Part shown: positions 45,100 to 56,843 of the stretch, piece by piece
Layout: every line of letters starts with the position of its first letter
Position numbering within the stretch: position 1 is the stretch's first letter
DNA from: Armigeres subalbatus
Lineage: Eukaryota; Arthropoda; Insecta; Diptera; Culicidae
DNA length: 64,000 nucleotides
Assembly: GCF_024139115.2 (NCBI RefSeq)
Contig: NC_085139.1
Coordinates: 143,704,652-143,768,651, forward strand
Direction of reading: 5' to 3'
Notes under the pieces: model-generated
The model's database searches: none
Told to the model about the DNA's origin: nothing
Seen by the model: the letters and a program-made list of their open reading frames with translations, nothing else
Made by a program: the position numbers and the translations under genes

Positions 45100-45373
45100 A
45101 CCCACTAACACAAATTTCCTTCCTGAGACATCTATGAAGGTAGTATGGGTTCCCTGCATCTTCACTAGTAGGTGTTGAACTAACATTCCTTCCTTTCCTT
45201 CCGTGATTGTAAGGACGTGGCCAGGTATACAACTGCTACTGTATAGGAAAAGGTATTAATCCCAAGTACCAATTTGCGACAATATACAGTAGATTGCTCA
45301 ATTGAGCATTGTATAGCCACCCACGATGTGTACAATCACCTATGCTATGCTATGCTATGCTATGCTATGCTAT
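45100..45373 (+). mobile_element. SINE 3' fragment with (GCTAT)n tail
   Basis: TTCCCTGCATCTTCACTAGT, GTAAGGACGTGGCCAGGT and TTAATCCCAAGTACCAAT match the 3' body of the SINE at 30530-30789. It ends in about seven CTATG units at 45338-45372. The tRNA-like head is missing. Confidence 0.7.
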
Positions 45374-45489
45374 TCCTTTTGGTATTTCCAAGATTCCATT
45401 TGATCTCATTTTCATTCGAGAGGGATGTTGCAATGAGTATGAATATAAATAAAATATGATACCAATTTACCGATCGTTTTAATTTCTAA

Positions 45490-45890
45490 ATTTTCTTATA
45501 CGGTTTTTGTCTTTTCGAATGCATGACAAAGCTGTAAACACCGCTAGATGAATTAATCAGGTATTTTAGCATATCGTGATAGAAATTCCAGTTACGAAGA
45601 TGCTTCATCAACAACCTAGACATCATGGTATTTGTAGGTTAATTATGTGTCAATCGAAATCCACTACTCTTTCGTTGTTGATTGTGACGCGTTTTTTGCT
45701 TTTCCCATTGCATGAGAAATGTACAAAACCTGCTAGGTCGATTGAATAATCAAATAATTGCAAATTGAAATAGAAACCTCAGTTGCGAAGATGCTCCAAT
45801 GACAACGCAGCACCATAACCTTTGAAGGTCAATTCTGTGTCAATCGTAATCTCCTATTCTTTCACGATCGATTCATCGTCAATGGCGCAA
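45490..45890 (+). repeat. Diverged tandem duplication, ~190-bp period
   Basis: Paired landmarks: AGTTACGAAGATGCTTCATC (45591) with AGTTGCGAAGATGCTCCAAT (45781); TGTGTCAATCGAAATCC (45646) with TGTGTCAATCGTAATCTCC (45836); GCATGACAAAGCTGTAAACA with GCATGAGAAATGTACAAAAC. Two units, each with CGATCGATT-type ends. No coding frame. Confidence 0.7.
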
Positions 45891-46734
45891 TCGAATAAGT
45901 AAAGGTGATTGTTTACGGCAAAACGAGGAGATAAACAAACTTTTAGAGGCACTTAACAACATCCTATTAATGCGACACCAATCGGCCTCAATTCAAGCTA
46001 CAAAACTGATGCGTCATATGATTTCTTCATGGCAGCACTTGAGATCATCCGCGTATGATAGCATCAGACGTTTCAATGCGTGATTGAGATCGATCATGTA
46101 CAGGAGGAGCAAAAACGTCCCACCAAGTTGGTTGAGATTAGTTCCACGACGGGAAATCTTGTGTAGTGTGATCATCAGACTTTAAATTTATCCGGCACAT
46201 GCCTATCAGCTGACTCAGTTGGGTTCTCTTCCATTCAATTTTTCGACTGTAAAATTCTGAAATTAACATTTCACAATACTCATATCGCTAACAAGCCAAA
46301 TGCACTAAGCGCTCATGGCTTCATACTAATAGAAACTGTGCTGTAAGAATCCAGCCTCATGAATTTATATAGTAGGAGACCCAACTATATTTATGAATGA
46401 CTGTTTAAGCTCCTTTGATGATTTGGTAAATGGATTTTTCGTCCAGCTCTGTAAAAGCTTTTTCGTGTTTTTTTTTGCATTGTGTTTCGTCATACTCTTT
46501 TTACCACAAAATAGTATTATTGTATGCTGAATGCTGACATTGCATGCATCCCAAATTGAAGTGTGTACCAGAAGCTATTGTTGAAAAATTAAAATAGTGG
46601 ATAGTGGACTACCATGTGACGTTTACTGTTTGTTGTGATTGATTTGTAACATAATCTCGGGCCCAAAATTTCATATATTTTACAATTTCAGATGGGAATG
46701 TAAATGAAAATATTTCCAACAATATTATGATTTC
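45891..46734. other. No gene recognised
   Basis: AT-rich, no conserved frame or repeat edge seen. Confidence 0.4.
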
Positions 46735-46985
46735 CAATAAAGCACATAGGACGGAAAATGAACCAACTGGAACCGCTTTTCAACTTAGTATGCAATCAGC
46801 ATTTCCTCAGTTATTAATTGAAAGCTTTTCTATGCCCGCCAATTGCATGAGTATGTATCTTGTGTGCCAAGTACAATGGATACACTATGGCCAGGGTGTC
46901 GAGAATGTTTCCAACCCGAAAACATCATAGACCGGACCGAGATTCGAACTCGCCATTGGCTACTGTCGACCCTCATGCGAATGGG
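46735..46985 (-). mobile_element. tRNA-derived SINE (Feilai-type), 3'-shortened
   Basis: On the minus strand: GGCGAGTTCGAATCTCGGTC (B box), TCGGGTTGGAAACATTCTCG, CCATAGTGTATCCATTGTAC, CATGCAATTGGCGGGC and TTCAATTAATAACTGAGG. This body matches the classic abundant Aedes SINE pattern as I remember it. The A box is weak and the 3' tail is missing. Confidence 0.65.
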
Positions 46986-49900
46986 AAGATTATAATAACA
47001 AATTTGAGTTTCTTAACCCTTCGCGAATAGTTTGGTTCACATAGAGTCTTTTAATTGTGCTACACGCCATACATAGAAGAGTTTGGCTAGAAGTTACTTT
47101 TATTATTTAACGGTGAATAGGACAGTCATACTGATTGGTGATTAGGGCATTATCATACAACTATTTGAATTCTGTGCACAATATTTCCTAAAATTTTGCT
47201 TTATACAAGTTTGTACCGCAACTTTGTTTATCGCTTGACCTTAAATTGCCTAAAAGAATCTCGAAATAATTTGCGGAACAAAATGCGGCATCAGATTAGG
47301 ACAATGTAAATAGCGTTAAAAAACAAGCTTCCTAATTGCTACGATATTACCGAAGTAATATGAATAATGTTCAAAATATTTTTATTATTTTTCTCGATTA
47401 GCTCCCACAGCAGACCACCATCCCCTTAAATCAAATAACTCAAATCATTTCCACTGTAGCATTAAATCCCGGGTACCTTTCCGTCATGAAGCAGAGATTT
47501 CAAATTCGACCTAGAAACAAATTCGCATGCCAAATCCTTGTTATCAACTGCTCCCCCTTTTCACCGTAGGAAACGTTCAAACTCAGACATGGAACCCAAC
47601 TCACCTTCAAATATGCGGCGTAAAAATATGGGAGCTTTAGCAAACGGATAAACCCTAAACATTGTTAACCCACGCCGTATTTGCCATGTTAAGCATAAAC
47701 TCTAGGAATCTGGAAAAGGTTTTTCTTACCTACATAACTTTGCCCTTTCCGTTCCCGGAAGGCTAGTAGGTAACGAGCTTTCTGCTGGTCCTGTGCCCAT
47801 ATATAAGTACCCATTTGCAGCATTACTGAGAAGTAATGGCTTTCTGTGAGTTGTCACTCTTCCGGTTATACAATTCAGTCGAATTATGGCGAACGTTTAT
47901 AATGATCGCAATGGAATGAAACGGAAATATTAACATACAAGTCAGCTGAGAGCATTTTCATATACTCGACCGGAAGGGGAAAAGTCAGTACGGCAGATTA
48001 TCCCCGAATCGTACGACCTCTACTCATGGCCGGTAATAAATCAGACAGGACATGGAACGTGAAATTATGTTACTCTCTCCGACACCTGCAGCGCTGACTC
48101 AAGGGTCAAGCCCCGACAGGGAAAACGATTCGTCCGGGGAAGAGAGACAGAGCGAAAAAAAAGGTACCGGTCTAGTGATTCATTCAATCGCATTGCTCCA
48201 GCTGGCACTCTTCTTCTATTTTCCACTTTGCTGCGAGCATAGAGTTTTCATATTTTATTCGCTGTTGCGTGGATAAAGCTTTTCCAATAAGTCATTTTCT
48301 CCTGTGATTGGATATTGAATATTTCCTACAACCGCAGAATTTCAATTTCCCACACTCTTTTGTTGTTTTGACTTTCGGTTTTGATAGCGCCACACTATAG
48401 GATTTCGGGCGGTCATTAATCGAAAATGTCATGTCTTCCGAATTATTTTAAAATATTTTCTCTCCATTGTCAATACTCTAATTAAGAGAAATTCTGAATT
48501 TGAAGTCTCTAGGTGCACTAGTTCCAAAGATATAAGGTGTCAAAGTCAGAAATGGGTAAAAAAGTTAACAAATTTCCTGAAAAAATATTTTACTTTCAAC
48601 TATTTATTGAAATATTTTCTTAATGTTTTTTCTTTAATGTTAATACATCATTACAAAGGTAATTGTATAAGCTTTAAAATGGTATGCAAAAACTAATGGT
48701 TACATTGTGAAAAAAAAATGAAAAATGCGGAAACAATATTTTTTCCAAAAACGACGCTATTTTCAACTTTGATAGTGAAGAACTTTTTCCTCAGAAATCC
48801 CAGGGTTCTTTTATGATGCACATCAAGGACGAAGCTTCGACTAAAATTTCCCGAAATAATTTCTTGCCAGTATTTGCAATTAACAGAGTTAAATCACTTT
48901 GATTTTTTCATTTATTTTTTTACTGTGTTTTGCCTCTCTCGTACTCCAAGGTTAATGCTCATTCCAAAAACGAATGTTTGATAGAAGGCCCGGAGATCCG
49001 TAGTGGTATATATCAACTAACTCAGCTCGAAGAATTGAGGTGATGTCTGTATGTGTGTGCATGCGCGTCTGTATGTATGTGCGCAAATCGCCATTTAGAC
49101 GCTTATTTGTGTACGATTTTCTCGCAACAAGTTTCATTCGACGGGAAATCTAGTCCCATCGTTTCCTATTGAAAATGGGCCAGACTGAACTATGGGCTCA
49201 AAGGGTATGGTCAAAATACATGTATTGGTAATAACTTCGACTTTATTTATAACAATTTTTTAACTTTTCAAAGGAGTGAATGAATAAAACCCCAATACAA
49301 TGCAGCACAACGGTAACGGTAACGGAATTTATATATTTCCTGTCAAATTTTACTGGTTCCGTCGCCATTCCGCTGAAATGCGTTTGGGGCTTGAGTGGTT
49401 TGAGTCATTCTCTAAACCTATTTTTCTGAGCTATTCATTAGCTACTGATGGAGAACTAAATATGAGGTTTCATAGTATGTAAATATTTATAAATCTCATG
49501 GAATCAATAATTCCCGACATGTTTATTGCAAAAGTAAAGACGAACAATATCTTAGTTAGTACGGAGAGTATGAAATTCTTGCTAGTGTTCATGAATGTCT
49601 GGCTAAAGGTAGGGAAATATTTATTCACTCATCTACACTTTGAGGTTCACTGGCTGAACAACCAGCGGAAAGTCAATATAAAAAAGAAGATATTTAGAAC
49701 TCATAATGCAAGAAAATGATCAAGAGAGGCAAATGTTGACATTTTTCTTCGTGCCTTACATGAATCAGATCTATTTTAAGCTCGATTTGGATAACGAGGA
49801 GACATTGGAAAAAAATTCACTTAGTTATTCTTATGCCATGCGTAATTTTGTAATATTTGAAGATTTTTAAAAGTTCTTTATCCTCTGATACTTTAGATGA

Positions 49901-50254
49901 ATTCATGTCATCTTCCATCGTTGATGGAATTGAAGAAAATATCATTAAAGATTTAAACCTTCACACAGAAAAAGAATGATGCTATATATAACTTGTAGAA
50001 ATCATGAAAACAAATCAAAAATAATTTAAATAGTGTTGTTATTCAAATTGAAAGAAATTTGCTTTTCGGAACAATGGAGCATTGTGGAATGAATGAATGT
50101 TCACATTTTTTGAGAATATATTATTCTCATTTATTTTTGAATAACTTGTACAAATGTCATGGGATTGCGATTTCTAATTTGCTAATACCCTTTTTCAAAA
50201 GTTATTTCCAATTCTGATTCTTTAAGAAAATTGTTTAACTATTTTTTAGTGGAA
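46986..50254. other. No gene recognised
   Basis: A GT-rich patch (GTATGTGTGTGCATGCGCGT) is at 49045-49085, with CAGCTCGAAGAATTGAGG before and GTTTCATTCGACGGGAAATC after it; these resemble a dispersed repeat I cannot name. Open frames at 48052, 49300 and 49498 show no domain. Confidence 0.4.
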
Positions 50255-50385
50255 TGTTTTCACTGTCATAAGACGAGTTTAGTAAAATTCCATTTTATTC
50301 CACCAACTCGTATTAGTTCTACATATACGTATTTCGACCTGTTAGGACGTCTTCAGTGTCTCGTACTTTACTCGTTCTTGACTTC
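50255..50385 (-). mobile_element. Fragment of the hammerhead-like palindromic element (copy 3)
   Basis: TAGTGGAATGTTTTCACTGTC then AAGACGAGTTTAGTAAAATT, as in copies 1 and 2. A minus-strand motif at 50321-50360 reads GACA-CTGAAGA-C..GGTC-GAAA-TACGTATA-TGT. The right arm is missing. Confidence 0.6.
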
Positions 50386-51645
50386 TGATTCTTTGATTAA
50401 CATTTAATGCTTTAGGATCCTTCAGAACCTAGTACTTTGTCAAACAGATTGTTCTAAATACAAATTGTGAGGCATGAGAGTAAGAACAAAAAATATCACC
50501 GAATGTCATGAAATTAATATCTTTTATCATTAATTCGGTTCTCTCGCCGCCAACTTCAGATTTAGAGCAATGAAAAGTTATTAGATTTATTGGTAGGGGA
50601 GGCGTTTTGTTACTTTCTTCCCACAAAAAATGATTACCTTCCGCAAAAAATATACAAAAATATATAGACGACAGTCCACAAATGAGGATGGAGAAGGGGG
50701 AGGGTTCATGATGTCCATAAATTGCTGTACTTAGTTTTGTACAACCCCTTCCTTCTCCTCAAGAAAACATATAAAATTAAACTTCCTAAATTGGATTGCT
50801 TTGTCACGTTAATCGAATTTATGAAAAAAAATATTACGTAATTCATAGACGATCCCTAAAGGGCAGGGGGGTTAGAAATTATATATTCATGCTATTTCGA
50901 CCATACACAGCTAAAGCAAAGTGGAAAATCACTTGAAAAGTCCAATTTTATTTTTGACCGCTCGCTTGTATGGGGATCCCCCATAGTGCGCCAGCCGTTA
51001 GGTCCTAGCTTTCGGGAAAAGCAAAAGTGGTGACGCATGATGTCGAAGGTTTCGCTAAAAAGCGCCGAATATTGAATAACGATGCAATCTAGAGTGAAAA
51101 ACTCTTGATATTATGAGCAAAATACAAAGGATTGGGGAAATATTTTTTCAAATTCATTTCTATTTGATTTTTCGTTGATAAAAACTATTTGATAACCAGT
51201 TTTGATGGGCTTACTTTCTTTGAAATTCTTCATCATGCTTTGAACAGCTACTATAGAGTGATACAAAATTTGCCCAAACAAAACAACAAATTTTTATTAT
51301 TTTTTTGTATAAATTCTCTTGCCGCTTTCAGCGTTATATCTAGTACTTCATTTTATGAAGCTTATACTATGAAATACATTTGTGGTTCGCTGAGTAGGTT
51401 TTTAATGAGTGATTTTTAGTTGGGCCTCCGAGGGTTTACGTATTGACCAACTAAAGAAAAATTCTAGAAAGGGTCCACTTTTTTTTTTAATTTCTGTTCT
51501 ACAGTCAAAACGCAGAAAGGCTACTGTTTTTGCTTTGTTGGTTTACCAGACAGGTCTTTCAACACATCTATAGACGACTTTAATATTACAAATGATATTC
51601 CCCGACGCCATGACCACATGACATAAAAACTCAAAGGTGCAGCCC
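50386..51645. other. No gene recognised
   Basis: AT-rich. 76-codon frame at 51189 is F/L/S-rich with no domain. No element edge is seen. Confidence 0.4.
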
Positions 51646-52068
51646 AATCGGGTTGTACGCAAAGGTGACGTAGGACTACGTAGCTAGACGAAATGCAGGG
51701 TATTTTTCATCATAATTTGTATCAATTTATTAGCATTGTGCAAACTGCTCGGAGGTCAACCGAATCAATAAACTGAAAGTAGCTCCCAGTTGGATGAACC
51801 AGCCGTGGAAAAGGAACGACTCATCGGCCGCATCGCCACTGAAGCCACTCGTCTATCTTTCAGTGGATATCATCAGAATCCTAGAAGACATTATGCTCAA
51901 AAATGTCCGAAATAAAGGAAAAATAAGCAGAATCGGAGGTGGCGCGAAACCAAACACAAATATATTAATTTGCAATGTTCGACTTCCGCCGGCGATGGAA
52001 GCGTACATGCATCGTTTTCTATAGCGCTGGTGGCAAAGTGAGCGGGACTTGAAGAATAAATTACAAAC

Positions 52069-52084
52069 AGTCCTTTTCAGGACT
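52069..52084 (+). terminator. Histone-mRNA-like 3' stem-loop
   Basis: TTACAAAC precedes a perfect 6-bp stem with a TTTC loop, AGTCCTTTTCAGGACT. The metazoan histone 3' signal has a 6-bp stem, a 4-base loop and a CAAA-type leader, but normally starts with GG and ends with CC; here the first pair is A-T. A short frame upstream (51811-51915) contains GRIATEATRL, reminiscent of histone H2B ERIAAEASRL. Weak on its own. Confidence 0.3.
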
Positions 52085-53171
52085 TAAACTATTTATCCAA
52101 GAAGAAGTTTTGACCGTTCTGGGTAAACAACCCAGACAAACAGACTGTTCGGCTGTTTAAACGACAATGACGATTTTGGGAAGATTTATTGTTTTTAATA
52201 ATGCGCCAGTTGAAAAACTAAGGCAGCTAAACGTCATTTTCACTAAAGTGGCGTCTTCATCGCTTTGGCCGTCGTCGACGGAAAGTGAAATTTTCTGGCA
52301 AGATTCTTTGGTTTTGTTTCGTTAGTCTTTAGAAATGATATCGATTTTTTCCGGGTTACCATCGTTTGGCGACGACAGAATGTTGCCCTTTTTTAGCACA
52401 AACACAAGCGCGCGTCGGAGGGAGATGATGCAATGACTTTGTTCAAATGGATGGCGTCAGTAGTAGTCAAATGGAATTTCCTCACAAGATTTTGATTATG
52501 TTTTGTTGTAGTTGAGGATTGAAAAGCTCCATTATTGGAAAAATATCGGTTCTTCACAGTACCATTATTTTACACAAGGGTAGTTTAATCCGGGATGCAA
52601 GAATGTTCATCAAAGTCCAAAATTAATAGTTTGGCGTTGACAGAAAGTTACCTTTCGATAGCAGAATCATAAGCGCGCGTCGGTGAGTGACAACGCAACA
52701 AATTTGTTCGAATGAAAAGAATCGCTCACAGCAACCGAATTATCACACCAAACGCCGAAACAGTCCATTTTGCAATCAACCCTTTCTGTTCAGAAGATGC
52801 TGGTCCTGAGAAGGACAAATTTTGTGTCCCCAATGCACCTTTCCAATAACTAACTGCAACCCAATGCTTGTCGAAGCTTTAGGGTTAGAATTCCACTTCG
52901 TGCTGTTATTGTTCGACGACCACTCGATGAGTTTTCGCTAAGACGCCACTCATCGCCAGACTAAGATCGCCACTGCATAGCACGGGATCGAAACAGACGT
53001 CATTTTTGTAATCAACCCTTTCTTCACATAAAATGCTGGTTTGTTGAGGTTGAATGACGACCATTAACGCAGACTTCCACCACCGATTCAATGATTTTCC
53101 TTTGAAAATGCTACCAGTGCGCCTTCGTGCTGCTGTGTTCGCTCCACTGCATCGGCTCTGCGAAATCCTGA

Positions 53172-53372
53172 TCAAAATGGCTCGCGCGCGCTGGAAAGCA
53201 GCTTTCTTGTATTCAATAAATTAAGCCCGTTAGCTCCGCCCCTTTGTGATCTGATATAGGTGTAAATATAATGTGCACTCATAACGATTAATGAAGGGGC
53301 GGGGCTAATGGAATTACTTCAATAGATATAAGAAAGCTGGTTATCGACGCGCGCGAGCCATTTTGATCGGGA
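53172..53372. repeat. Palindromic core of tandem unit (copy 1)
   Basis: GATCAAAATGGCTCGCGCGC at 53170 faces its inverse GCGCGCGAGCCATTTTGATC ending at 53370. Inner arms TTAGCTCCGCCCCTTT and AAGGGGCGGGGCTAAT also pair. TA-rich centre. It may be a MITE carried within the tandem unit. Confidence 0.7.
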
Positions 53373-54017
53373 TCAGAATGACAAATTCTAAGAATCCTAT
53401 GAAATTTTCTCGCAAGATTCTGAATTTTGTTATGAGATGTTGTTTATCTAAGATGCGTATTGTTGCGAGGAATGACAACAGAAATTTGATTCAAGACGAA
53501 GTTTCTCCATACTACAAAACATTATTTTTCGGCATCTGTCTGTCCGAGCGACGTTCACCGATGGGTGGTTGCTGTAGAAAGTTTCCACTGAGGTGGCGTC
53601 TTCATTGAATTTATACAAAAGCCACCATTTCATACAAAAGAAGGTTGATCCGACTATCCGAAATAAACTTTCTTCAAACTGAAAAGCTCAATCGTAAATG
53701 GCGAATTTGATAGCGCGTCGGAGGGAGATGACGCAGTAAATTTGAATGGATGCGATCACTAACAGCAACCAAGCTACCACGCCAAACCCGATGCCACCGA
53801 AACAGTCCATTTTCATAAAATGTTGGTCCTGAGAAGAACCAATTTTCCAATTCCCAATTCCCATTCCAATAACTAACAATCGCTTGTCGACACCTTGCGT
53901 TGCAACTGTCCGACCGCCACTTGATTATTTTTCGCTAAGCCTCCAAAGATTGAAATAAGTTTGCAGCATTGCCACACTGCCACCCACTTCGTGCTGCCTT
54001 CTGCCTTCTGTGGAATC

Positions 54018-54222
54018 CCGATCAAAATGGCTCGCGCGCGCCGAACAGCAGCTTTCTTGAATTTAATAAATTAAACCCGTAAGCCCCGCCTCTTTGTGAG
54101 CTGATATGGGTGTAAATACAACGTGCACTCATAACGATTAATGAAAGGGCGGGGCTAATGGAATTACTTCATTAGATATAAGAAATATGCTTCTCGGCGC
54201 GCGCGAGCCATTTCGATCGGGA
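54018..54222. repeat. Palindromic core of tandem unit (copy 2)
   Basis: Same structure as the core at 53172: GATCAAAATGGCTCGCGCGC, GCCCCGCCTCTTTGTGAGCT, AAAGGGCGGGGCTAATGG, then GCGCGCGAGCCATTTCGATC. Duplicated together with its flanks. Confidence 0.7.
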
Positions 54223-55275
54223 GAATGACAAATTCTAAGAATCCAATGAAATTTTCTCGATTCTGAATTTGGTTATGAGATGTTGATTATCTTAGATGCG
54301 TATTGTTGCGAGGAATAACAGCAGAAATTTGACTCAAGACGAAGTTTCTCCATACTACCGAACATTATCTCTTGGCATCTGTCTGTCCGAGCGACGTTCA
54401 CCGATGGGTGGTTGCTGTAAAAAGTTTCCACTGAGGTGGCGTCTTCATTGATTTTATACAAAAGAAGGTTGATCCGACTATCCGAAATAAACTTTCTTCA
54501 AAGTGCAAAACTCAATCGTAAATAGCGAATTTGATAGCGCGTCGGAGGGAGATGATGTAGTCTATCAGCAACCAAACTACCACGCCAAACCCGATGCCAC
54601 CGAAACAGTCCATTTCCGCAATTAACTCTTTCTTTTCATAAAATGTTGGTCCTGAGAAGAGCCAATTTCCTTTTCCCAATATTCCTTTCCAACTAACTGA
54701 CACCACAATTTGTAATAAATTTTCAGCATCGGCAATGGCGGTGCGTGATCGCCACAGTGCTATTATGTTATGGTCAACCTTTTCTTCATATGAAATTCTG
54801 GTTCGATGAGGTTGAATGATCTGCAGTAACACATCGAGCACCACCACCAAAGCGATGGATTTTCTTTGAAAATGTTATTAGCGCCTCCGTGATGCTGTGT
54901 CCGCTCCGCTACGATCGCTTTGATGCGTCTGCTATGCGTAAAATCTTGTTCAAACTGAGGATTAGATCCAAACCCGCAAGTGATTGATTTTTGATGTCTG
55001 TGCTAATGATGCATGTACGTGATTGGTTAGTTTACCTATTTCCAAACTTTTTATGTATTTCCGATAATAAATAGTTAAAAATCAGTATCTTCAAATAAAT
55101 ATAAAGAAGCGTTGACTCATCCTTGATCGAATGGTCCAAAAAAATTGAAAATCCATCGAGAAACAGCTTAGATATTAAAGTTTAAAGTCTATCATATTTT
55201 CGTGACGGTCCCCGATTTTCGCAATCGTAAAGTGTACCCCAATATAGAAAACACAGACGTAGTCCTACGTCAAAA

Positions 55276-55580
55276 ATCTAGAAATGTCGTAGGATTCCAG
55301 AAATAACAAAGCAAAAAAGTCTGTTCTGTTATAGGAGTCCTTCCGAAAGAACACCAAGTTCTCTTTCATCTAATGGTCTTCCATTGAAATCAAAGTTTTG
55401 AATTTTTCTCGAATATTAAGTAGCCCTGCGTGTTTTTTGGCAATTTAAAATTTATGAAAAATATTGGCATAATTAAATAAATAAGAACACTTTCCCAGAC
55501 AAAAGCAATTTAGTATTTCACTTGATTACAATTAATTGCATATTATTCGGCAACTCGGCCGTACGAAAACCATTTTTTTG
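55276..55580. other. AT-rich DNA, no feature seen
   Basis: No element edge or exon recognised between the complex block and the TTAA-ended element. Confidence 0.45.
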
Positions 55581-56239
55581 TTAAATATCTTGGCTGTGCA
55601 TATGCACAGCATATGTTTCGAAATGCATATGTTTCGATTTGCCCAATCTCCACATGTGCTTTACTGTTGTATTTCCACAGCCAAGCGAGTGCACATTGTT
55701 TATTAAACGAGAGGATCGCACTCCATGCCCCCCCAGTAACGGACTGGGCGGGACGGTATAGAATGAGTACACGCGACCGCTTACGTAAAGGCAATCAAAC
55801 TCATCAAATGCTTTAGCCAAGCAAGCCTTTGGCACAGCAGAGTGCGATTGAATTCGCATTCTATACCGTCCCGCCCAGTCCGTTACTGGGGGGCATGGAG
55901 TGCGATCCTCTCGTTTAATAAACAATGTGCACTCGATTGACTGTGGATATACAACAGTAAAGCACATGTGGAGATTGGGCAAATCAAGCATCCGAAAGAT
56001 ATTCAATTTGCAAAAAAGAGAGCTAACCGCGGTGGAGGTTGGTACTCGGATTCTGATGGCTTTTCCGCAAACGTGACCTTTAAGTGGTCTTGTTGTGTAG
56101 GGGTTATCACACCTATCTAGAGAGTAGGAGGTTGAGGGTTCGAGTCTCTCCAAGACACGTGGATTCTTTTTCGCAAATTTCATATCAATTTGTCCATTTC
56201 GAAACATATGCTGTGCATATGCACAGCCAAGATATTTAA
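55581..56239. mobile_element. 659-bp TIR element with TTAA ends and tRNA-like interior
   Basis: Ends TTAAATATCTTGGCTGTGCA and its inverse, about 43-bp arms including the palindrome CTGTGCATATGCACAG. A second inverted repeat of about 130 bases is nested at its left (55632-55760 against 55853-55990). The right part (56036-56190) holds TAGGGGTTATCACACCTATC and a B box GGGTTCGAGTCTC, with a pairable anticodon arm CCTAT..GTAGG. TTAA at both edges suggests a piggyBac-type target. Relatives are at 38388 and perhaps 10812. Confidence 0.7.
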
Positions 56240-56843
56240 CATTTCACTTGAATTTTCTTCTTCCTCTCAAAATCTTAGAAGGTGTGTTATTTTATTTATA
56301 GCGTTATTTTCGCAAGATATAACAATTGTTCAAAATTAGAAAACTAGATGAAATAGTTTCAAAGACAAATCATATATGTGCAATACTTATGCAAAGTAGC
56401 GAAAAATTCTAGGGGGTTAATTTAATCCTAGGCTAAAACCCCCGGCCTATTTCGATGTCTGAATATTTATACAATTCATTCAAGTCGTGATTAATGCATC
56501 TGCATTTTCCAACATTTTCCACCACGCGTTGAACACAGTATTGAGGCGTATGTAGAATGCGATATTTTAGCTGGCCAAGCAAACCGAAGAAAGGTCTACT
56601 TGCAGCCGCAATACGTCTTTTCATCTTGCGACTAACATCATTGTCATAATTACTATGTCTGAAACTCGATTATGCATATGTACATATCACATGTTGTTAG
56701 TTTTAGTTCGGGAAAGGTATTGGAGGGTAACCGCAACCGTAACCGCGATCTACATTAATGATCATCCCTAAAACCAAAGTGCATCTAACACTTGTTGATG
56801 GAGGTTACATTTCTTTGCATACCAGACCTTTGAATTGTGTTTC
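56240..56843. other. No gene seen
   Basis: AT-rich sequence before the minisatellite; the 63-codon minus frame at 56433 has no domain. Confidence 0.4.

Larger units (their letters stand above)
52180..54860. repeat. Tandem units of 0.8-1.0 kb, partly truncated
   Basis: The marker GCGCGTCGGAGGGAGATGA starts near 52414, 52675 (diverged), 53714 and 54536. CGAAACAGTCCATTT recurs at 52759, 53801 and 54602. GTGGCGTCTTCAT recurs at 52249, 53593 and 54437. Unit lengths are about 260 (shortened), 1040 and 820. Apparent peptide similarity among frames only reflects the duplication. Confidence 0.75.
51646..55275. repeat. 3.6-kb complex repeat block bounded by GACGTAGGACTACGT motifs
   Basis: GACGTAGGACTACGT at 51667-51681 and GACGTAGTCCTACGTC at 55256-55271 lie at the two ends; each is self-complementary, so orientation is uninformative. 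Between them are a possible histone-like relic (51811-52084), tandem units (52180-54860) and two palindromic cores. Whether this is one mobile element is not proven. Confidence 0.4.

Noticed and set aside
53170..53200. Histone H3 start (ATGGCTCG..)
   Set aside because: Only eight bases match; the frame then reads MARARWKAAFL, unlike MARTKQTARKS, and the sequence is one arm of a palindrome.
55581..56207. 208-codon minus-strand frame
   Set aside because: It crosses the nested inverted repeats of a TIR element; no domain and the palindromes explain its length.
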